Positions 17,726-26,865 are shown, counted from the first letter of the stretch. The stretch: DNA of 64,000 nucleotides from Bacillota bacterium (GCA_023439045.1 JAEXOY010000021.1:186001-250000), one strand, 5' to 3'. Notes: generated by a model from the sequence alone, not told the origin. Program-made: numbers and translations.

Positions 17726-19114
17726 TTGAGTCTACTTCAAACCGGTTTCAAAAAATATATTTTTAGCGATAAACATTATTATAGAAAGTTACTGACACTT
17801 GCTCTGCCCGTAACACTACAGAACCTCATAGCATCTTCACTAAGTGTGGTAGATACTGTAATGGTAGGAAGCTTGGGAGAATCCCAAATTGCAGCAGTTA
17901 GTATAGCAAATCAATATGTTTTGCTTGTATTCCTTATCTACGCAAGTATCCATAGCGGATGTGGGATATACATATCTCAGTTTTTTGGGAAGAAGGATAC
18001 AGAAAGTATTAAGCAAGTAGCAAACATAGGTATTATTATGGGGGCTGTTGTTTCCCTGCTTTTTACTGTGCTTGCAGTTGCGGTGCCTAATTGGATAATA
18101 TCTATTTTCTCGCCTGACCCTATTGTTATTGAACTAGGTGGAGAATTTCTAAGGATAGTTGGTATCAGCTTCGTTTTTGCATCAATAAGCTTTGGTTTTA
18201 GCATGAATGTAAGAAGTATTGGTAAATCGGTGATGCCAATGATTGTTAGTGCCATTGCACTAGTAATCAATACTATTTTAAACTTTGTATTGATTTTTGG
18301 TATGTTTGGGGCACCCGCCCTGGGGGTAAAGGGTGCTGCTATTGCAACTCTCATATCAAGAATTATTGAGATGCTTATTTTCGTTGTCGTTATTTATCGT
18401 TCATATGATTTGCTGAAGCTGAGACTATCTATTATAAGAAAAGTTGCATCTTCTATGGTATTAAAGGTGAGTAAAACAATATTGCCAGTATTGCTAAATG
18501 AGGTTTGCTGGGGCTTTGGGATTCTTGTGTACTCGGCAGTATATGGAAGAATAAGCACAGAGGCGGTTGCCGCTGTACAAATATACAATACTGTTACAAA
18601 TCTCTTCATGGTTGCAGGCTTCGGACTGGCAAGCGCCTCCGCTGTAATGATTGGTCATAAGGTCGGAGAACGTGAAATGGAGAAAGCAAGGGAGTATTCT
18701 TGGAGATTTATTATTTTAGCACTCCTAGTGGGGGCGTTATTGGGTGGCGCGCTTGCTATCACTGCTCCTTCAGTATTAACATTGTTTAACATTTCAGAAA
18801 GTGCAGCACATTCCGCAACCTTTATGCTTTTTGTGGCATCTGTTATCTTGGGAGTTAGATTTATTAATATAGTAGCTATAGTAGGTCTCTTACGAGGAGG
18901 AGGCGATGCTTCCTTTGCATTTATAATTGAAGCAATAACGATGTGGTGTGTAGGTGTTCCACTGGCACTGTTAGGAGCATTTGTATTTAAGTTTCCTGTT
19001 GAGTATGTTGTGCTACTTGTTATGGTTGAAGAAGTAGCTAAATTAATATTTGTCATATTCAGAATGAGATCGAAAAAATGGATTAAAAGCGTTGTTTGGG
19101 ATGCAGACTGTTAA
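17726..19114 (+). CDS. MATE-family multidrug/metabolite exporter
   Basis: A 462-residue, 12-helix exporter driven by an ion gradient, made of two MatE repeats. Helix 1 carries VVDTVMVGSLGESQIAAVSI, characteristic of the family, and the second half begins near residue 230. The TTG at 17726 is chosen because AGGAGG (17715-17720) is 5 nt before it; the ATG at 17711 has no upstream site and would itself contain this one. Substrate unknown. The engB gene follows 67 bp later with no terminator visible between. Confidence 0.85.
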   Translation: MSLLQTGFKKYIFSDKHYYRKLLTLALPVTLQNLIASSLSVVDTVMVGSLGESQIAAVSIANQYVLLVFLIYASIHSGCGIYISQFFGKKDTESIKQVANIGIIMGAVVSLLFTVLAVAVPNWIISIFSPDPIVIELGGEFLRIVGISFVFASISFGFSMNVRSIGKSVMPMIVSAIALVINTILNFVLIFGMFGAPALGVKGAAIATLISRIIEMLIFVVVIYRSYDLLKLRLSIIRKVASSMVLKVSKTILPVLLNEVCWGFGILVYSAVYGRISTEAVAAVQIYNTVTNLFMVAGFGLASASAVMIGHKVGEREMEKAREYSWRFIILALLVGALLGGALAITAPSVLTLFNISESAAHSATFMLFVASVILGVRFINIVAIVGLLRGGGDASFAFIIEAITMWCVGVPLALLGAFVFKFPVEYVVLLVMVEEVAKLIFVIFRMRSKKWIKSVVWDADC

Positions 19115-19181
19115 AGAATACATTTTTGAGATATACTAATAGTATTAAGTATGAGAAGAAATAATATTAAAGAGGATAAGC

Positions 19182-19952
19182 ATGAAGATAATAAAGGCAG
19201 AGCACGTAATAACAGCGGTAAAACCTGAACAATATCCAGCAACAGGATTTCAGGAGGTTGCTTTTGTAGGGCGATCCAATGTTGGAAAGTCATCCATCAT
19301 TAATACTTTGACCAACCGTAAAAACCTTGCCAGAGTAGGAGCTACACCGGGGAAAACAAGGCAGATAAATTTCTTTAATATCAATGATGAATTTTATCTT
19401 GTGGATTTGCCGGGCTATGGTTATGCAAGTGTTTCAAAGGATATGAAAGCCTCCTGGCATAAAATAATTGAGACCTACCTGTACAAGAGGGCTGCTCTTG
19501 AGCTGAGTGTAGTAGTATTACTAGTAGACATAAGACATGATCCTACAAAGGATGACCTAATGATGCTCCAATGGCTAAATGGCTATGGAATTGAGACATT
19601 AGTTGTTGCTACAAAGGCGGATAAGCTGTCACGTTCACAGATTAAGCCTAGGTTAAGTGCTATCAAAAAGGTGTTGGGTTTAAACGAAAAGGAAGTGATT
19701 ATTCCTTTTTCATCTGAAGCGCGGACTGGGATAGATGAGGTGTGGAAAGCTGTTTTTAGCCACTTTGAGATGGAAGAGGACGAGCCTGAAGTTTTGGATG
19801 GGGCAGATACTCAGCAGGTAACAGAGGTTCATGGTAGCGAAATAGATCAGGACTCTGCACAGTTGAAGGGTAGTCAATTAGATCAGGACTCTGCACAAGT
19901 TCAGGGCAGTCCGAAAGAGCAGAGTGTACCAGAGGTAGAAAATGAGCAGTAA
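19182..19952 (+). CDS. engB: Ribosome-biogenesis GTPase EngB (YsxC/YihA)
   Basis: A TrmE-Era-EngA-like GTPase needed for late 50S subunit assembly. G1 is GRSNVGKSS (31-39), G2 lies around TPGKTRQ, G3 is DLPGYGY, G4 is TKAD and G5 is SSEA. The GTPase ends near residue 200. The remaining 50 or so residues are an acidic, Gln/Ser-rich tail with two near-identical 12-residue repeats (GS-x-x-DQDSAQ), longer than usual for EngB. The 3' end overlaps the DUF445 gene by 11 bp. The tail is probably disordered; its role is unknown. Confidence 0.93.
   Translation: MKIIKAEHVITAVKPEQYPATGFQEVAFVGRSNVGKSSIINTLTNRKNLARVGATPGKTRQINFFNINDEFYLVDLPGYGYASVSKDMKASWHKIIETYLYKRAALELSVVVLLVDIRHDPTKDDLMMLQWLNGYGIETLVVATKADKLSRSQIKPRLSAIKKVLGLNEKEVIIPFSSEARTGIDEVWKAVFSHFEMEEDEPEVLDGADTQQVTEVHGSEIDQDSAQLKGSQLDQDSAQVQGSPKEQSVPEVENEQ
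19833..19904 (+). repeat. Two 36-bp direct repeats in the engB tail
   Basis: Units 19833-19868 and 19869-19904 share the stretch tagatcaggactctgcaca and encode GSEIDQDSAQLK and GSQLDQDSAQVQ. A third, worn unit begins GGCAGT at 19905. In-frame duplication explains the extended C-terminus. Confidence 0.85.
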
Positions 19953-21198
19953 ATATACATTTACAGACGATAGTAATGAGCTTAGAAGAAAATTAACAAG
20001 GATGAAAATAATAGCTACATCTCTACTTGTTTTTATGACGATAATTTTCATTATCTTTAAACGGTATGAGGATAGAGGGCTGTTGTTTTCATCCATTGTT
20101 GCTTTTGCAGAAGCATCAATGGTGGGAGCTTTGGCAGATTGGTTTGCTGTTGTTGCGCTTTTTAAATATCCAATGGGGCTCAAGTTTATTCCACATACAG
20201 CAATAATTCTTAACAACAAAAATAGAATTGCCAGTGCGCTATCCAATTTTGTGGTATCTAATTTCTTCACTGCCCAAAACATCAGAACAAAGCTCGAAAA
20301 GATGAGCGTTTCATCAAAGATTGCTACATATCTTGAGCAAAATAAAGATCAAGTATCTAATGCCATTGCACACAGGATGCCTGATATACTGGAGATTGTA
20401 ATACCCGATAATAAACTAATTGGTATCACTGGAAAAGTAGTGCATGAAAAGCTTGAAAACACTAAACTATATCCTACTTTGTCAGGGGTGCTAGAGCAAG
20501 TTACACACTCAGGATATCATGTTACCTTTGTAAAAGAAATACTTTCATCCATATCGGAATATATTTCTAATAATAAAGAAAAAACTATTGCTATTATTGG
20601 TGACATCAACAAAGCACTTGCACTTCCTTTTATAGGTGATTTAGTGCACAAAAAAATATTGGAATTTCTGTCTAGACAAATAAACGAGATGGGCAAAGAC
20701 CCTTCCGTTGAAGTGAATAGGCTTTTAAATAATGTTCTACCAAAGGTTTTTTCGGACATGAAGAGCTCGGATGAGGTAATAAATAAGGGCGAATTGCTTA
20801 AGGCGGATATTATGGAATCACAAGCCTATAGAGATGTTCTGAAAAGAATGGAGCAATATGTTGTCAGCATAAAGCATAATTACCTTCAAGAAGAACAGTT
20901 TATTAAGGATAAAGCAAGTTATATAATTAACTCTTTGATAAATACAGTTAAAAGTGATAATGAAGTAAGGCAGAAGCTTGACACCATAATAAATAATGCA
21001 GTAGTGGGCATTGTTGAATCATATGGTGAAAAGGTGGGCGCCCTTATCTATGACACTATGGATAAATGGCAGGCGGACGATATGGTACAAAAGCTCGAAA
21101 CCCAGGTGGGGGCAGATTTACAGTATATTCGTATAAATGGTACGGTAATAGGCGGGCTTGCAGGGCTTTGCATTCATCTTATATCATTTTGGCTGTGA
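19942..21198 (+). CDS. DUF445 family membrane protein
   Basis: A 418-residue protein. A membrane hairpin near the N-terminus (about residues 24-80, with GALADWFAVVALF, a DUF445 hallmark) is followed by a long helical region and a C-terminal hydrophobic segment, GGLAGLCIHLISFW. Family members are membrane-associated and of unknown function. AGAGG (19931-19935) lies within the engB tail, and the gene overlaps engB by 11 bp, so translation may be coupled. Confidence 0.85.
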   Translation: MSSKYTFTDDSNELRRKLTRMKIIATSLLVFMTIIFIIFKRYEDRGLLFSSIVAFAEASMVGALADWFAVVALFKYPMGLKFIPHTAIILNNKNRIASALSNFVVSNFFTAQNIRTKLEKMSVSSKIATYLEQNKDQVSNAIAHRMPDILEIVIPDNKLIGITGKVVHEKLENTKLYPTLSGVLEQVTHSGYHVTFVKEILSSISEYISNNKEKTIAIIGDINKALALPFIGDLVHKKILEFLSRQINEMGKDPSVEVNRLLNNVLPKVFSDMKSSDEVINKGELLKADIMESQAYRDVLKRMEQYVVSIKHNYLQEEQFIKDKASYIINSLINTVKSDNEVRQKLDTIINNAVVGIVESYGEKVGALIYDTMDKWQADDMVQKLETQVGADLQYIRINGTVIGGLAGLCIHLISFWL

Positions 21199-21255
21199 TA
21201 CAATACAAAGCAATGAGTGTAAATAAAATGATTATTGTGGATAGTAGGAGGCAAA

Positions 21256-21294
21256 ATGGCAATTTGTGTAGATATTAGGAGGCAAAATGGATAG
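21256..21294 (+). CDS. Possible 12-residue leader peptide before the CDF gene
   Basis: An ATG with its own TAGGAGG site opens a 12-codon frame (MAICVDIRRQNG) that stops at a TAG inside the first codons of the CDF gene. The segment TAGGAGGCAAAATGG (21244-21258 approx.) is repeated exactly 31 bp later as the ribosome site and start of the CDF gene, so the leader arose by local duplication. It could provide translational coupling. Expression is not shown. Confidence 0.4.
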   Translation: MAICVDIRRQNG

Positions 21295-22144
21295 GTTTAA
21301 GGAAACTAAATTAGTTGCTATGCTTGGCATTGGCGCTAACATTCTGCTTTTAATTATTAAACTCTCAGCTGGCTTCTTGAGTCGAAGCCAAGCCATGATA
21401 GCAGATGGATTTAATAGTGCAGGAGATGTTTTTGCTTCTGTAATGACTTATATAGGTAACAGTATTGCGAGTAAGCCCGATGATAAGGATCACCCGTATG
21501 GCCATGGCAAAGCTGAATATATTTTCTCAATGATAATAAGTCTTTCTCTTTTGCTAGTATCAATAACCATATTCAAGAGCTCGTTATCTTCAATAATAAA
21601 CAAAGAAAGCTTTACTATATCGTGGTTTTTAATAGCGGTTGCTGTTGTAACAATTATCTCAAAACTATCTCTTTATATCTATACACATAAAGTAGGCAAT
21701 AAAATAAATAATTTACTGGTAATAGCAAACTCTGAAGACCATAGGAATGATGTGTTTGTCACAAGTGGAACATTATTTGGAATACTTATGGGATATCTAG
21801 GGTTTAATTGGGTGGACGGAGCTGTGGGAATAGCAATCTCCCTCTGGATATTCTATACTGGCATTAAGATTTTTTACAGTGCATTTAAGGTGCTCATGGA
21901 CACAAATATCGATGTGGATTTTGCAAACAAAATCACAGGTATAATAACCTGTATTAACGGTGTAGACCATATTGACAGCATAAATGCAAAACCTGTTGGG
22001 GTTGGCTATATTATTATAATAAAGGTTTCTGTAGATGGTGGGATGTCAGTTAATGATGCTCACGGTATAGCTGCTTGTATAAAGGAAGAAGTCAAGCTTG
22101 TCAGCTGTGTAAAGGATGTAATAGTTCATATAAACCCCGCATAA
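21287..22144 (+). CDS. Cation diffusion facilitator (Zn/Fe/Mn exporter)
   Basis: A 285-residue CDF transporter that exports divalent metal in exchange for protons. Six membrane helices are expected. Metal-site motifs are ADGFNSAGD in helix 2, HPYGHGKAEY in the following loop, and SEDHRNDV in helix 5. The C-terminal cytoplasmic domain (about 210-285) has the usual alpha-beta fold. The start follows a perfect AGGAGG. It ends a run of same-strand genes from engB, with a terminator at 22246. The metal is not determined. Confidence 0.9.
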   Translation: MDRFKETKLVAMLGIGANILLLIIKLSAGFLSRSQAMIADGFNSAGDVFASVMTYIGNSIASKPDDKDHPYGHGKAEYIFSMIISLSLLLVSITIFKSSLSSIINKESFTISWFLIAVAVVTIISKLSLYIYTHKVGNKINNLLVIANSEDHRNDVFVTSGTLFGILMGYLGFNWVDGAVGIAISLWIFYTGIKIFYSAFKVLMDTNIDVDFANKITGIITCINGVDHIDSINAKPVGVGYIIIIKVSVDGGMSVNDAHGIAACIKEEVKLVSCVKDVIVHINPA

Positions 22145-22245
22145 TTAATACACTGTTAATAAAGTTTGGCAGTACTCACTGGTTAGTGTCGTAGAGCTTT
22201 TAGTAAAGGCTCAATTTGGGGCGATAGTGCAATAGGTTAAACTAT

Positions 22246-22271
22246 CCAATATTCCAATATATTGGTTTTAA
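22246..22271 (+). terminator. Terminator after the CDF gene
   Basis: CCAATAT (22246-22252) pairs with ATATTGG (22259-22265), followed by TTTT and, slightly later, T6. The stem is short and AT-rich, so strength is uncertain. The rest of the gap to 22397 has no gene. Confidence 0.5.
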
Positions 22272-22397
22272 AGTTTTTTGTTTCGACTCTTCCACTTGTG
22301 GGAATATATAATGTCGTGACAATCAAAAAAGATATAAGCTTAGAATATGAAGTTGTCAAAATAAAATAAAGCTAAAAATCAGGAGGATTTAAGATTT

Positions 22398-22943
22398 ATG
22401 AAAAAATTTGTATGTTCAATTTGCGGTTATGTTCACGAGGGAATGGAAGCTCCAGACTTCTGCCCACAATGTAAGGCACCAAAAGCAAAGTTTGTAGAGC
22501 AAAGCACTACTTCAGTTGCTTGGGCTGATGAGCACAGAATCGGAGTTGCTAAGGATGTTGATCCTGAAATCGTTGAAGGATTAAGAGCTAATTTCATGGG
22601 AGAATGTACAGAAGTTGGTATGTACCTTGCTATGGCTAGACAGGCAGAACGTGAAGGATACCCAGAAATCGGTGCTTTCTACAAGCTAGCTGCTTGGGAA
22701 GAAGCAGAGCATGCTGCAAAGTTTGCTGAATTATTAGGCGAAGTTGTATATCCAGATACAAAGAAGAATCTTCAATTGAGATTTGAAGCTGAAGCTGGAG
22801 CTTGCATGGGCAAGAAGGAACTTGCTACAAAGGCTAAGCAGTTGAACCTCGATGCTATCCATGACACAGTACACGAAATGTGTAAGGACGAAGCAAGACA
22901 CGGTGCTGGCTTCAAGGGACTTTTGGATAGATATTTTAAATAA
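22398..22943 (+). CDS. Reverse rubrerythrin (rubredoxin then diiron domain)
   Basis: A 181-residue peroxide-reducing protein in which the rubredoxin site (CSICGY at 5-10 and CPQC) precedes the ferritin-like diiron bundle ([20 protein letters not shown]). This reverse order is that of clostridial reverse rubrerythrins, which act as NADH-linked peroxide and oxygen reductases and are usually strongly induced by air. A perfect AGGAGG and strongly biased codons suggest high expression. The last 16-20 codons recur, in frame, at 25363 and 34505, so the 3' end looks like a recombination target. I found no clear PerR box upstream. Confidence 0.94.
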   Translation: MKKFVCSICGYVHEGMEAPDFCPQCKAPKAKFVEQSTTSVAWADEHRIGVAKDVDPEIVEGLRANFMGECTEVGMYLAMARQAEREGYPEIGAFYKLAAWEEAEHAAKFAELLGEVVYPDTKKNLQLRFEAEAGACMGKKELATKAKQLNLDAIHDTVHEMCKDEARHGAGFKGLLDRYFK

Positions 22944-23010
22944 GCATTTGTAAGGCTTACAGGGATTTTATCGAATTTGAAGAAACTATAAAAGCGGTAA
23001 ATATTAGTAT

Positions 23011-23057
23011 AAGCGGCTGTGTACAATACTGTGTACGCAACCGCTTATTTTTATTTT
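23011..23057 (+). terminator. Terminator of the reverse rubrerythrin gene
   Basis: Outer arms AAGCGG (23011-23016) and CCGCTT (23041-23046) enclose further pairs (TG/CA, GTAC/GTAC), followed by a T-rich run. It lies 67 bp beyond the stop. The partly palindromic 'tacacagt' core is echoed at 23070-23095 and near 25300. Confidence 0.8.
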
Positions 23058-23143
23058 TAGATAGTCATACACAGTGTTTTATACACAGTATTATTCCTGA
23101 AACTATTATAAATAAGGGTTGTAGCCACTTTTGCTCTTGTGTT

Positions 23144-23389
23144 TTATAATATATTGTTAAGAGCGTATGGTGTTCTATTGGCGGGTCCTTTACAGTGTAC
23201 TAGCAGGCTATACTCTAAATTTAACGGTAAAATCTCAGAAATCATCTTATTGAGTTCTAGCCATTCGCGTTTAGTGCCTGTTTCCTTTTCTTTGTAAATA
23301 TTTCTTAAATCAACTCCTGCGGCAACAGCATCAATCTGTCTATCTATACACATGTCTGACTTACTTACTCTAATGTAACTTACTAACAT
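23144..23389 (-). pseudogene. Truncated serine recombinase (resolvase/invertase)
   Basis: An 81-codon frame whose first 53 or so residues match the N-terminus of serine recombinases: SYIRVSKSD with the catalytic Ser, DRQIDAVAAGVDLRNIY, then KETGTKREWLELNKMI. The usual remainder (catalytic arginines, long E helix, DNA-binding part) is absent; the last 28 residues are unrelated and the frame stops. The start is intact, with GAGGAGG before the ATG. It lies 200 bp from the rubrerythrin 3' end that recurs twice downstream, so it is probably a remnant of the enzyme that inserted DNA here. Confidence 0.7.
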
Positions 23390-23788
23390 ATTTAATCCTC
23401 CTCAAACCGTTTTATTTGCAATGCTATTGCTTAAATAAGGTATCAATATCAATTTAGATTATGACACCTTAGATGACACACTATTATACCCTTCAAACCC
23501 CGATTTCAGCGTCTATCTTAAACTATGTCATAAACGACCGTTTTTGAGACATCTAGTCATAGTCTGATTTTAACTAAACAATATTACTATTCTATTTATG
23601 TCGTGCCTAGGCCCCTTTTTAACTTTTTATCTTGAGGCTATTGGTTCTACCACTAACTATAGTAGTAAGCAAAAGAAATATCTATTACTCTATACCTATG
23701 ACGCTTTTCCCCTATTTAGTTGATTTTTGCCAAAAAACCACTTACAATGTTATTAATTGTAAGTGGTTTTTATAGGGAGGACACCAAA
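23390..23788. other. Gene-free stretch with one hairpin terminator
   Basis: No ORF with a ribosome site is visible. The only clear structure is a hairpin at 23735-23769, 12-14 bp built on ACCACTTACAAT, with a T-run, which acts as terminator for something leftward or as a leader attenuator for the broken gene at 23789. The rest looks like decayed DNA. Confidence 0.5.
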
Positions 23789-24031
23789 ATGAAGAAGAAT
23801 TTATTAGCTATAGCTTAGTTACAATACTTTTCACAATAATATCAGCTACACCTATATATGCTGCAGGCAATTATGAAGCTAATTTAAAGCTAGTACAGAA
23901 TGAATCCAACAAAAGCAGGTTATAAATTTGCTAACTGGTACAAAGACGCTAAGTGTACAAAGCCTTGGGATTTTGCTACTGATAAAGTAACAGCAAACAC
24001 TACATTATATGCAGGTTGGAAAAAGATATAG
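23789..24031 (+). pseudogene. Decayed secreted protein with one InlB-type repeat
   Basis: A GGGAGG site and ATG open MKKNLLAIA, then a stop. One base out of frame the signal peptide continues (LVTILFTIISATPIYAAG). After another shift the sequence encodes [20 protein letters not shown] and ends TLYAGWKKI, a Listeria-Bacteroides (InlB B) repeat like those in the transglutaminase gene at 41807. At least two frameshifts plus an internal deletion leave only both ends. It lies 67 bp before the Big_2 protein gene, with which it shares the leader context AGGACAC. Confidence 0.7.
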
Positions 24032-24098
24032 TTACAGAGTAAATAGCGGACGTTAGTCGCTTTATATTAGAATACAACAAAGAAAAGAGGACACAAGA

Positions 24099-24938
24099 AT
24101 GAGTAAACGAATTTTATCAGTACTACTAACACTAGCGTTAATATTTACGCTAAGCATTTCGGCATTTGCAGCACCTAAAGGCAGTACCCAAATCGTAAAA
24201 TTTGAAGCAGTCGATGTTTTTGGGGCTGAAGCAACAGTATCCGTAACTAATGTAACTTCACAGGCTACAAAAGACATGTCGGTAAGTTTTATGGAGAATG
24301 GGAAGAAGCAATCTTTTGAGGGGAAAAACAGTAAAGTTGTGTATTGTAACGCACCTACAACAGTAACATTAGTTTCTAGCGAAAATTATTCTGAGGAAAC
24401 GTGTTCTTATAGGTTTATTATGCGTTCATCAGACACTACTGCAGTTTCAATGAATTTTAAGTATTATGAGGTTAACGCAGATACTGGAGAGTTAGGTAAC
24501 AAGAAGTTAACTAAACCAACTGAATATTTTGTAATAGCAGATGGTAGCAGTTATACTATGACACAACCAGGTACATATGTTGTATATGTTATTCCTTACT
24601 TAATGGAAGGGGAACTAGATGTAGAATATAAACTTATACCTATGTTTATCGTTGTAGGAAATGGTTCAACAGTTGCAAAGGATACTAAAGTAACCTCAAT
24701 ATCTTTGAGCAAGACATCTTTATCGCTCGCAAAGGGAAAGAGTGCAACACTTACAGCGACAGTTAAACCTACTAAAGCCACTAAAAAGGCTGTTACGTGG
24801 ACATCTTCAAACACAAAGGTAGCCACAGTAGACGCAAAGGGCAAAGTTACAGCGAAAGCAAAGGGTACAGCAACCATCACTTGTAAAGCAGCAGATGGAA
24901 GTGGTAAAACAGCTACATGTAAGATAACGGTAAAATAG
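24099..24938 (+). CDS. Secreted protein with C-terminal Big_2 (Ig-like) domain
   Basis: A 279-residue exported protein. A signal peptide (about 1-26, ending AFAAP) is followed by a domain of about 165 residues that I do not recognise, then a bacterial Ig-like group 2 domain from residue 200 (SISLSKTSLSLAKGKSATLT; VTWTSSNTKVATVDAKG). Big_2 domains occur in surface adhesins and carbohydrate enzymes. No sortase motif or membrane anchor is present, so it is probably secreted or held by non-covalent contacts. GAGG lies 8 nt before the ATG. It is an island gene between two rubrerythrin 3' copies. Confidence 0.85.
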   Translation: MSKRILSVLLTLALIFTLSISAFAAPKGSTQIVKFEAVDVFGAEATVSVTNVTSQATKDMSVSFMENGKKQSFEGKNSKVVYCNAPTTVTLVSSENYSEETCSYRFIMRSSDTTAVSMNFKYYEVNADTGELGNKKLTKPTEYFVIADGSSYTMTQPGTYVVYVIPYLMEGELDVEYKLIPMFIVVGNGSTVAKDTKVTSISLSKTSLSLAKGKSATLTATVKPTKATKKAVTWTSSNTKVATVDAKGKVTAKAKGTATITCKAADGSGKTATCKITVK

Positions 24939-25362
24939 CCTAGAAGCGTTTTGTTTGCTTTTTAAATAGAATATAGAGCTTTATAAAGGCGGTTATAGCT
25001 ATGCGTATACAGAGGGTTTCCTCAAATTTTTATACCTTTTATTCGGCTGTGCCTATAGTGATGATTTGATTGACAACGTAAGAGTACACGGCTTTTCTAA
25101 TGGGAGTTTATCTGGGTGTGCGAATTTCTGAGTGTTTTGCCTTAAGGTACAACTGCATAGCCGTAAAACTTGATAAAGGGCGACAACATTAAAAAAATGA
25201 GATAGGTACACCAGAGGATAATGCTAAACTACAAAAACTAAGAGAAGCAGTATTGAGTACACTGACTGAAATCGAGGGTCAAACGGAGTAGTGTTGCTGT
25301 GTAAAACACTGTGTATTTCAGATTATGGTGCCTGTAACCCTTGTAATTACTGGTAGACCAAT
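24939..25362. other. Gene debris before the second rubrerythrin fragment
   Basis: No complete gene. A short open stretch at about 25193-25291 encodes GTPEDNAKLQKLREAVLSTL followed by TEIEGQTE and a stop, which has the look of a protein C-terminus cut off from its start. The sequence aaaacactgtgta near 25300 echoes motifs just downstream of rubrerythrin (23070-23095). Confidence 0.4.
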
Positions 25363-25422
25363 GACGAAGCTAGACACGGTGCTGGCTTCAAGGGACTTCT
25401 AGACAGATATTTTGGCAAGTAA
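25363..25422 (+). pseudogene. Second copy of the rubrerythrin 3' end
   Basis: Encodes [19 protein letters not shown] and a stop, aligned to the last codons of the gene at 22398 (51 bp with 4 mismatches up to RYF, then a different ending). Three of the four mismatches fall in one Leu-Asp pair and all are silent, so this piece evolved as coding sequence. No start or upstream part exists. A terminator follows within 8 nt, as would follow a whole gene. Confidence 0.85.
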
Positions 25423-25429
25423 TAAAATT

Positions 25430-25467
25430 AGACCATATAAAATCGATTGATTTTATATGGTCTTTCT
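25430..25467 (+). terminator. Terminator attached to the rubrerythrin fragment
   Basis: A perfect 15-bp stem, AGACCATATAAAATC (25430-25444) with GATTTTATATGGTCT (25449-25463), a 4-nt loop and a short T tract. It starts 7 nt after the stop codon of the fragment, the arrangement expected for the native end of a rubrerythrin gene. Confidence 0.85.
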
Positions 25468-25529
25468 GCTTCTATAGGTAAGATGTAAATGTACGGACGG
25501 TGTTTGTCAAATTCCACTAGCATCGTTTA

Positions 25530-26444
25530 CTAAATTGTTTGTAATTCAAAAGAGTACCTTGCATACTCTTTTACATGCCCTAATTTACCATATAGATGAT
25601 TAGTCTTGTCATACGAGCCTCCAATAAAAGCTGTCATTATATTGTTCTCATGTAATCTTTTCATACAAGCCTTAAGAATCATTTGAGCATATCCTCTGTT
25701 ATAAAAGTCAGAGTGAGTGCAAACCCTTTCGATTTCAGCGGTATTATTTTCATAATCGATGAAGGCTTCACAGCCAGATATATGTCTACCATCATTATTT
25801 ACTAACACAAAGTCGAACTTTGCATTATAAATAGGACTTTGCCTTGTATATTCTCTAATCTGCAAATCTATTTCATGACTATAAGACTTTGGCCAAGCAT
25901 TAGTCCTTAGTTTAGCTTGTTCTTCATAATCACAATTCTCAAACATGCTTTGGAAGGATACAGACGAGTCTTCAATAGTAAAATCTTTGTATAAGCTTGT
26001 AATAAACACTCGTGTCATCTCAAGGCTATTACTTTTTTTATATCCAGCATCCTCAAGGAATCTAATATGTTGTGTTTGAGTCTGTAATGCCGATGTAACT
26101 AATTTATCGTATTTATTTCCCCATTCTGTTTTAACCCAGTTTAGCAATTCTGGATATAAATATGAATATTGATTTTTTAGAAATATTGTAAATTCATTAT
26201 CAAACTCTTCTGAAATTACAAACCCAATAAGGTTATGGAAATAATCAAACCATAAATGGGCAGCTTGATTGAAATTATTAGGAAAGTGCTTTTTAAAATT
26301 TGAAAGATTATATTTCCAATCAACAATACGCCCAATATGCCAAATAAAAAATTCCTTCTTAAATGAGTTATCCTCAACAATGAATTTACATAAATTTTCA
26401 AAGTCTTTACTTTCATAAATGAAATTACGGTGATATGTTTTCAT
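25530..26444 (-). CDS. GNAT-family N-acetyltransferase (tandem-domain type)
   Basis: A 304-residue protein whose C-terminal half has the GNAT acetyl-CoA site: IERVCTHSDFYNRGYAQMIL (about 234-253), with the R-G-x-A loop, followed by AFIGGSYDKTNHLYGKLGH. The N-terminal half (YHRNFIYESKDFENLCKFI onwards, ending FLEDAGYKK) looks like a second, degenerate GNAT unit. It would transfer an acetyl group from acetyl-CoA to an unknown amine. GGAGG lies 8 nt before the ATG. It stands alone on this strand between the rubrerythrin fragment and a long gene-free stretch. Confidence 0.82.
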   Translation of the reverse strand: MKTYHRNFIYESKDFENLCKFIVEDNSFKKEFFIWHIGRIVDWKYNLSNFKKHFPNNFNQAAHLWFDYFHNLIGFVISEEFDNEFTIFLKNQYSYLYPELLNWVKTEWGNKYDKLVTSALQTQTQHIRFLEDAGYKKSNSLEMTRVFITSLYKDFTIEDSSVSFQSMFENCDYEEQAKLRTNAWPKSYSHEIDLQIREYTRQSPIYNAKFDFVLVNNDGRHISGCEAFIDYENNTAEIERVCTHSDFYNRGYAQMILKACMKRLHENNIMTAFIGGSYDKTNHLYGKLGHVKEYARYSFELQTI

Positions 26445-26865
26445 TGCGTACCTCCGAATAGTATCTATTTACTCGATAGAGTATGTTAACAATTATAAGT
26501 CTTCTGGAAAATAAAATATATGTATAGAATGATTATGAATTGTTTTATGCCATAGCCGCAAAAAAGTTCAATCACGTAGAAGTTAATGTGAGTTTAATTA
26601 TATAAGCAGTAAAATAAGGAATCCTCTTGACGATATAATGGATTAATAATACAATTTCCCTATAAATTGCATCTTAAACCATATTTACCTATGCGACTGG
26701 ATGAAGTTACATATACGAACCTAATCGGCACGAAGTCAGTAGTTGGATGAAAGCACCCTTTAAGGTTTGGAGACTTTTTATTTAGCAGGTTTTGATTGCA
26801 CAGAAGGTACGATGCTTTGTATATTGTTAATGTATAATAACATGAAAGGGGTAGGTCTTGTACTT
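26445..26865. other. Long leader/gene-free stretch
   Basis: Only a good promoter (26627-26655) stands out. An open frame continues upstream of the DUF2262 gene from a TTG at 26767, but it lacks a ribosome site. Nothing else is supported. Confidence 0.45.
26627..26655 (+). promoter_or_regulatory. SigA-like promoter for the DUF2262 gene
   Basis: TTGACG (26627-26632), 17 nt, TACAAT (26650-26655). It would give a leader of about 200 nt to the gene at 26866. Confidence 0.5.

Noticed and set aside
22145..22397. PerR operator before the reverse rubrerythrin gene
   Set aside because: No sequence close to the TTATAAT-type palindrome was found, although such regulation is common for this gene family.
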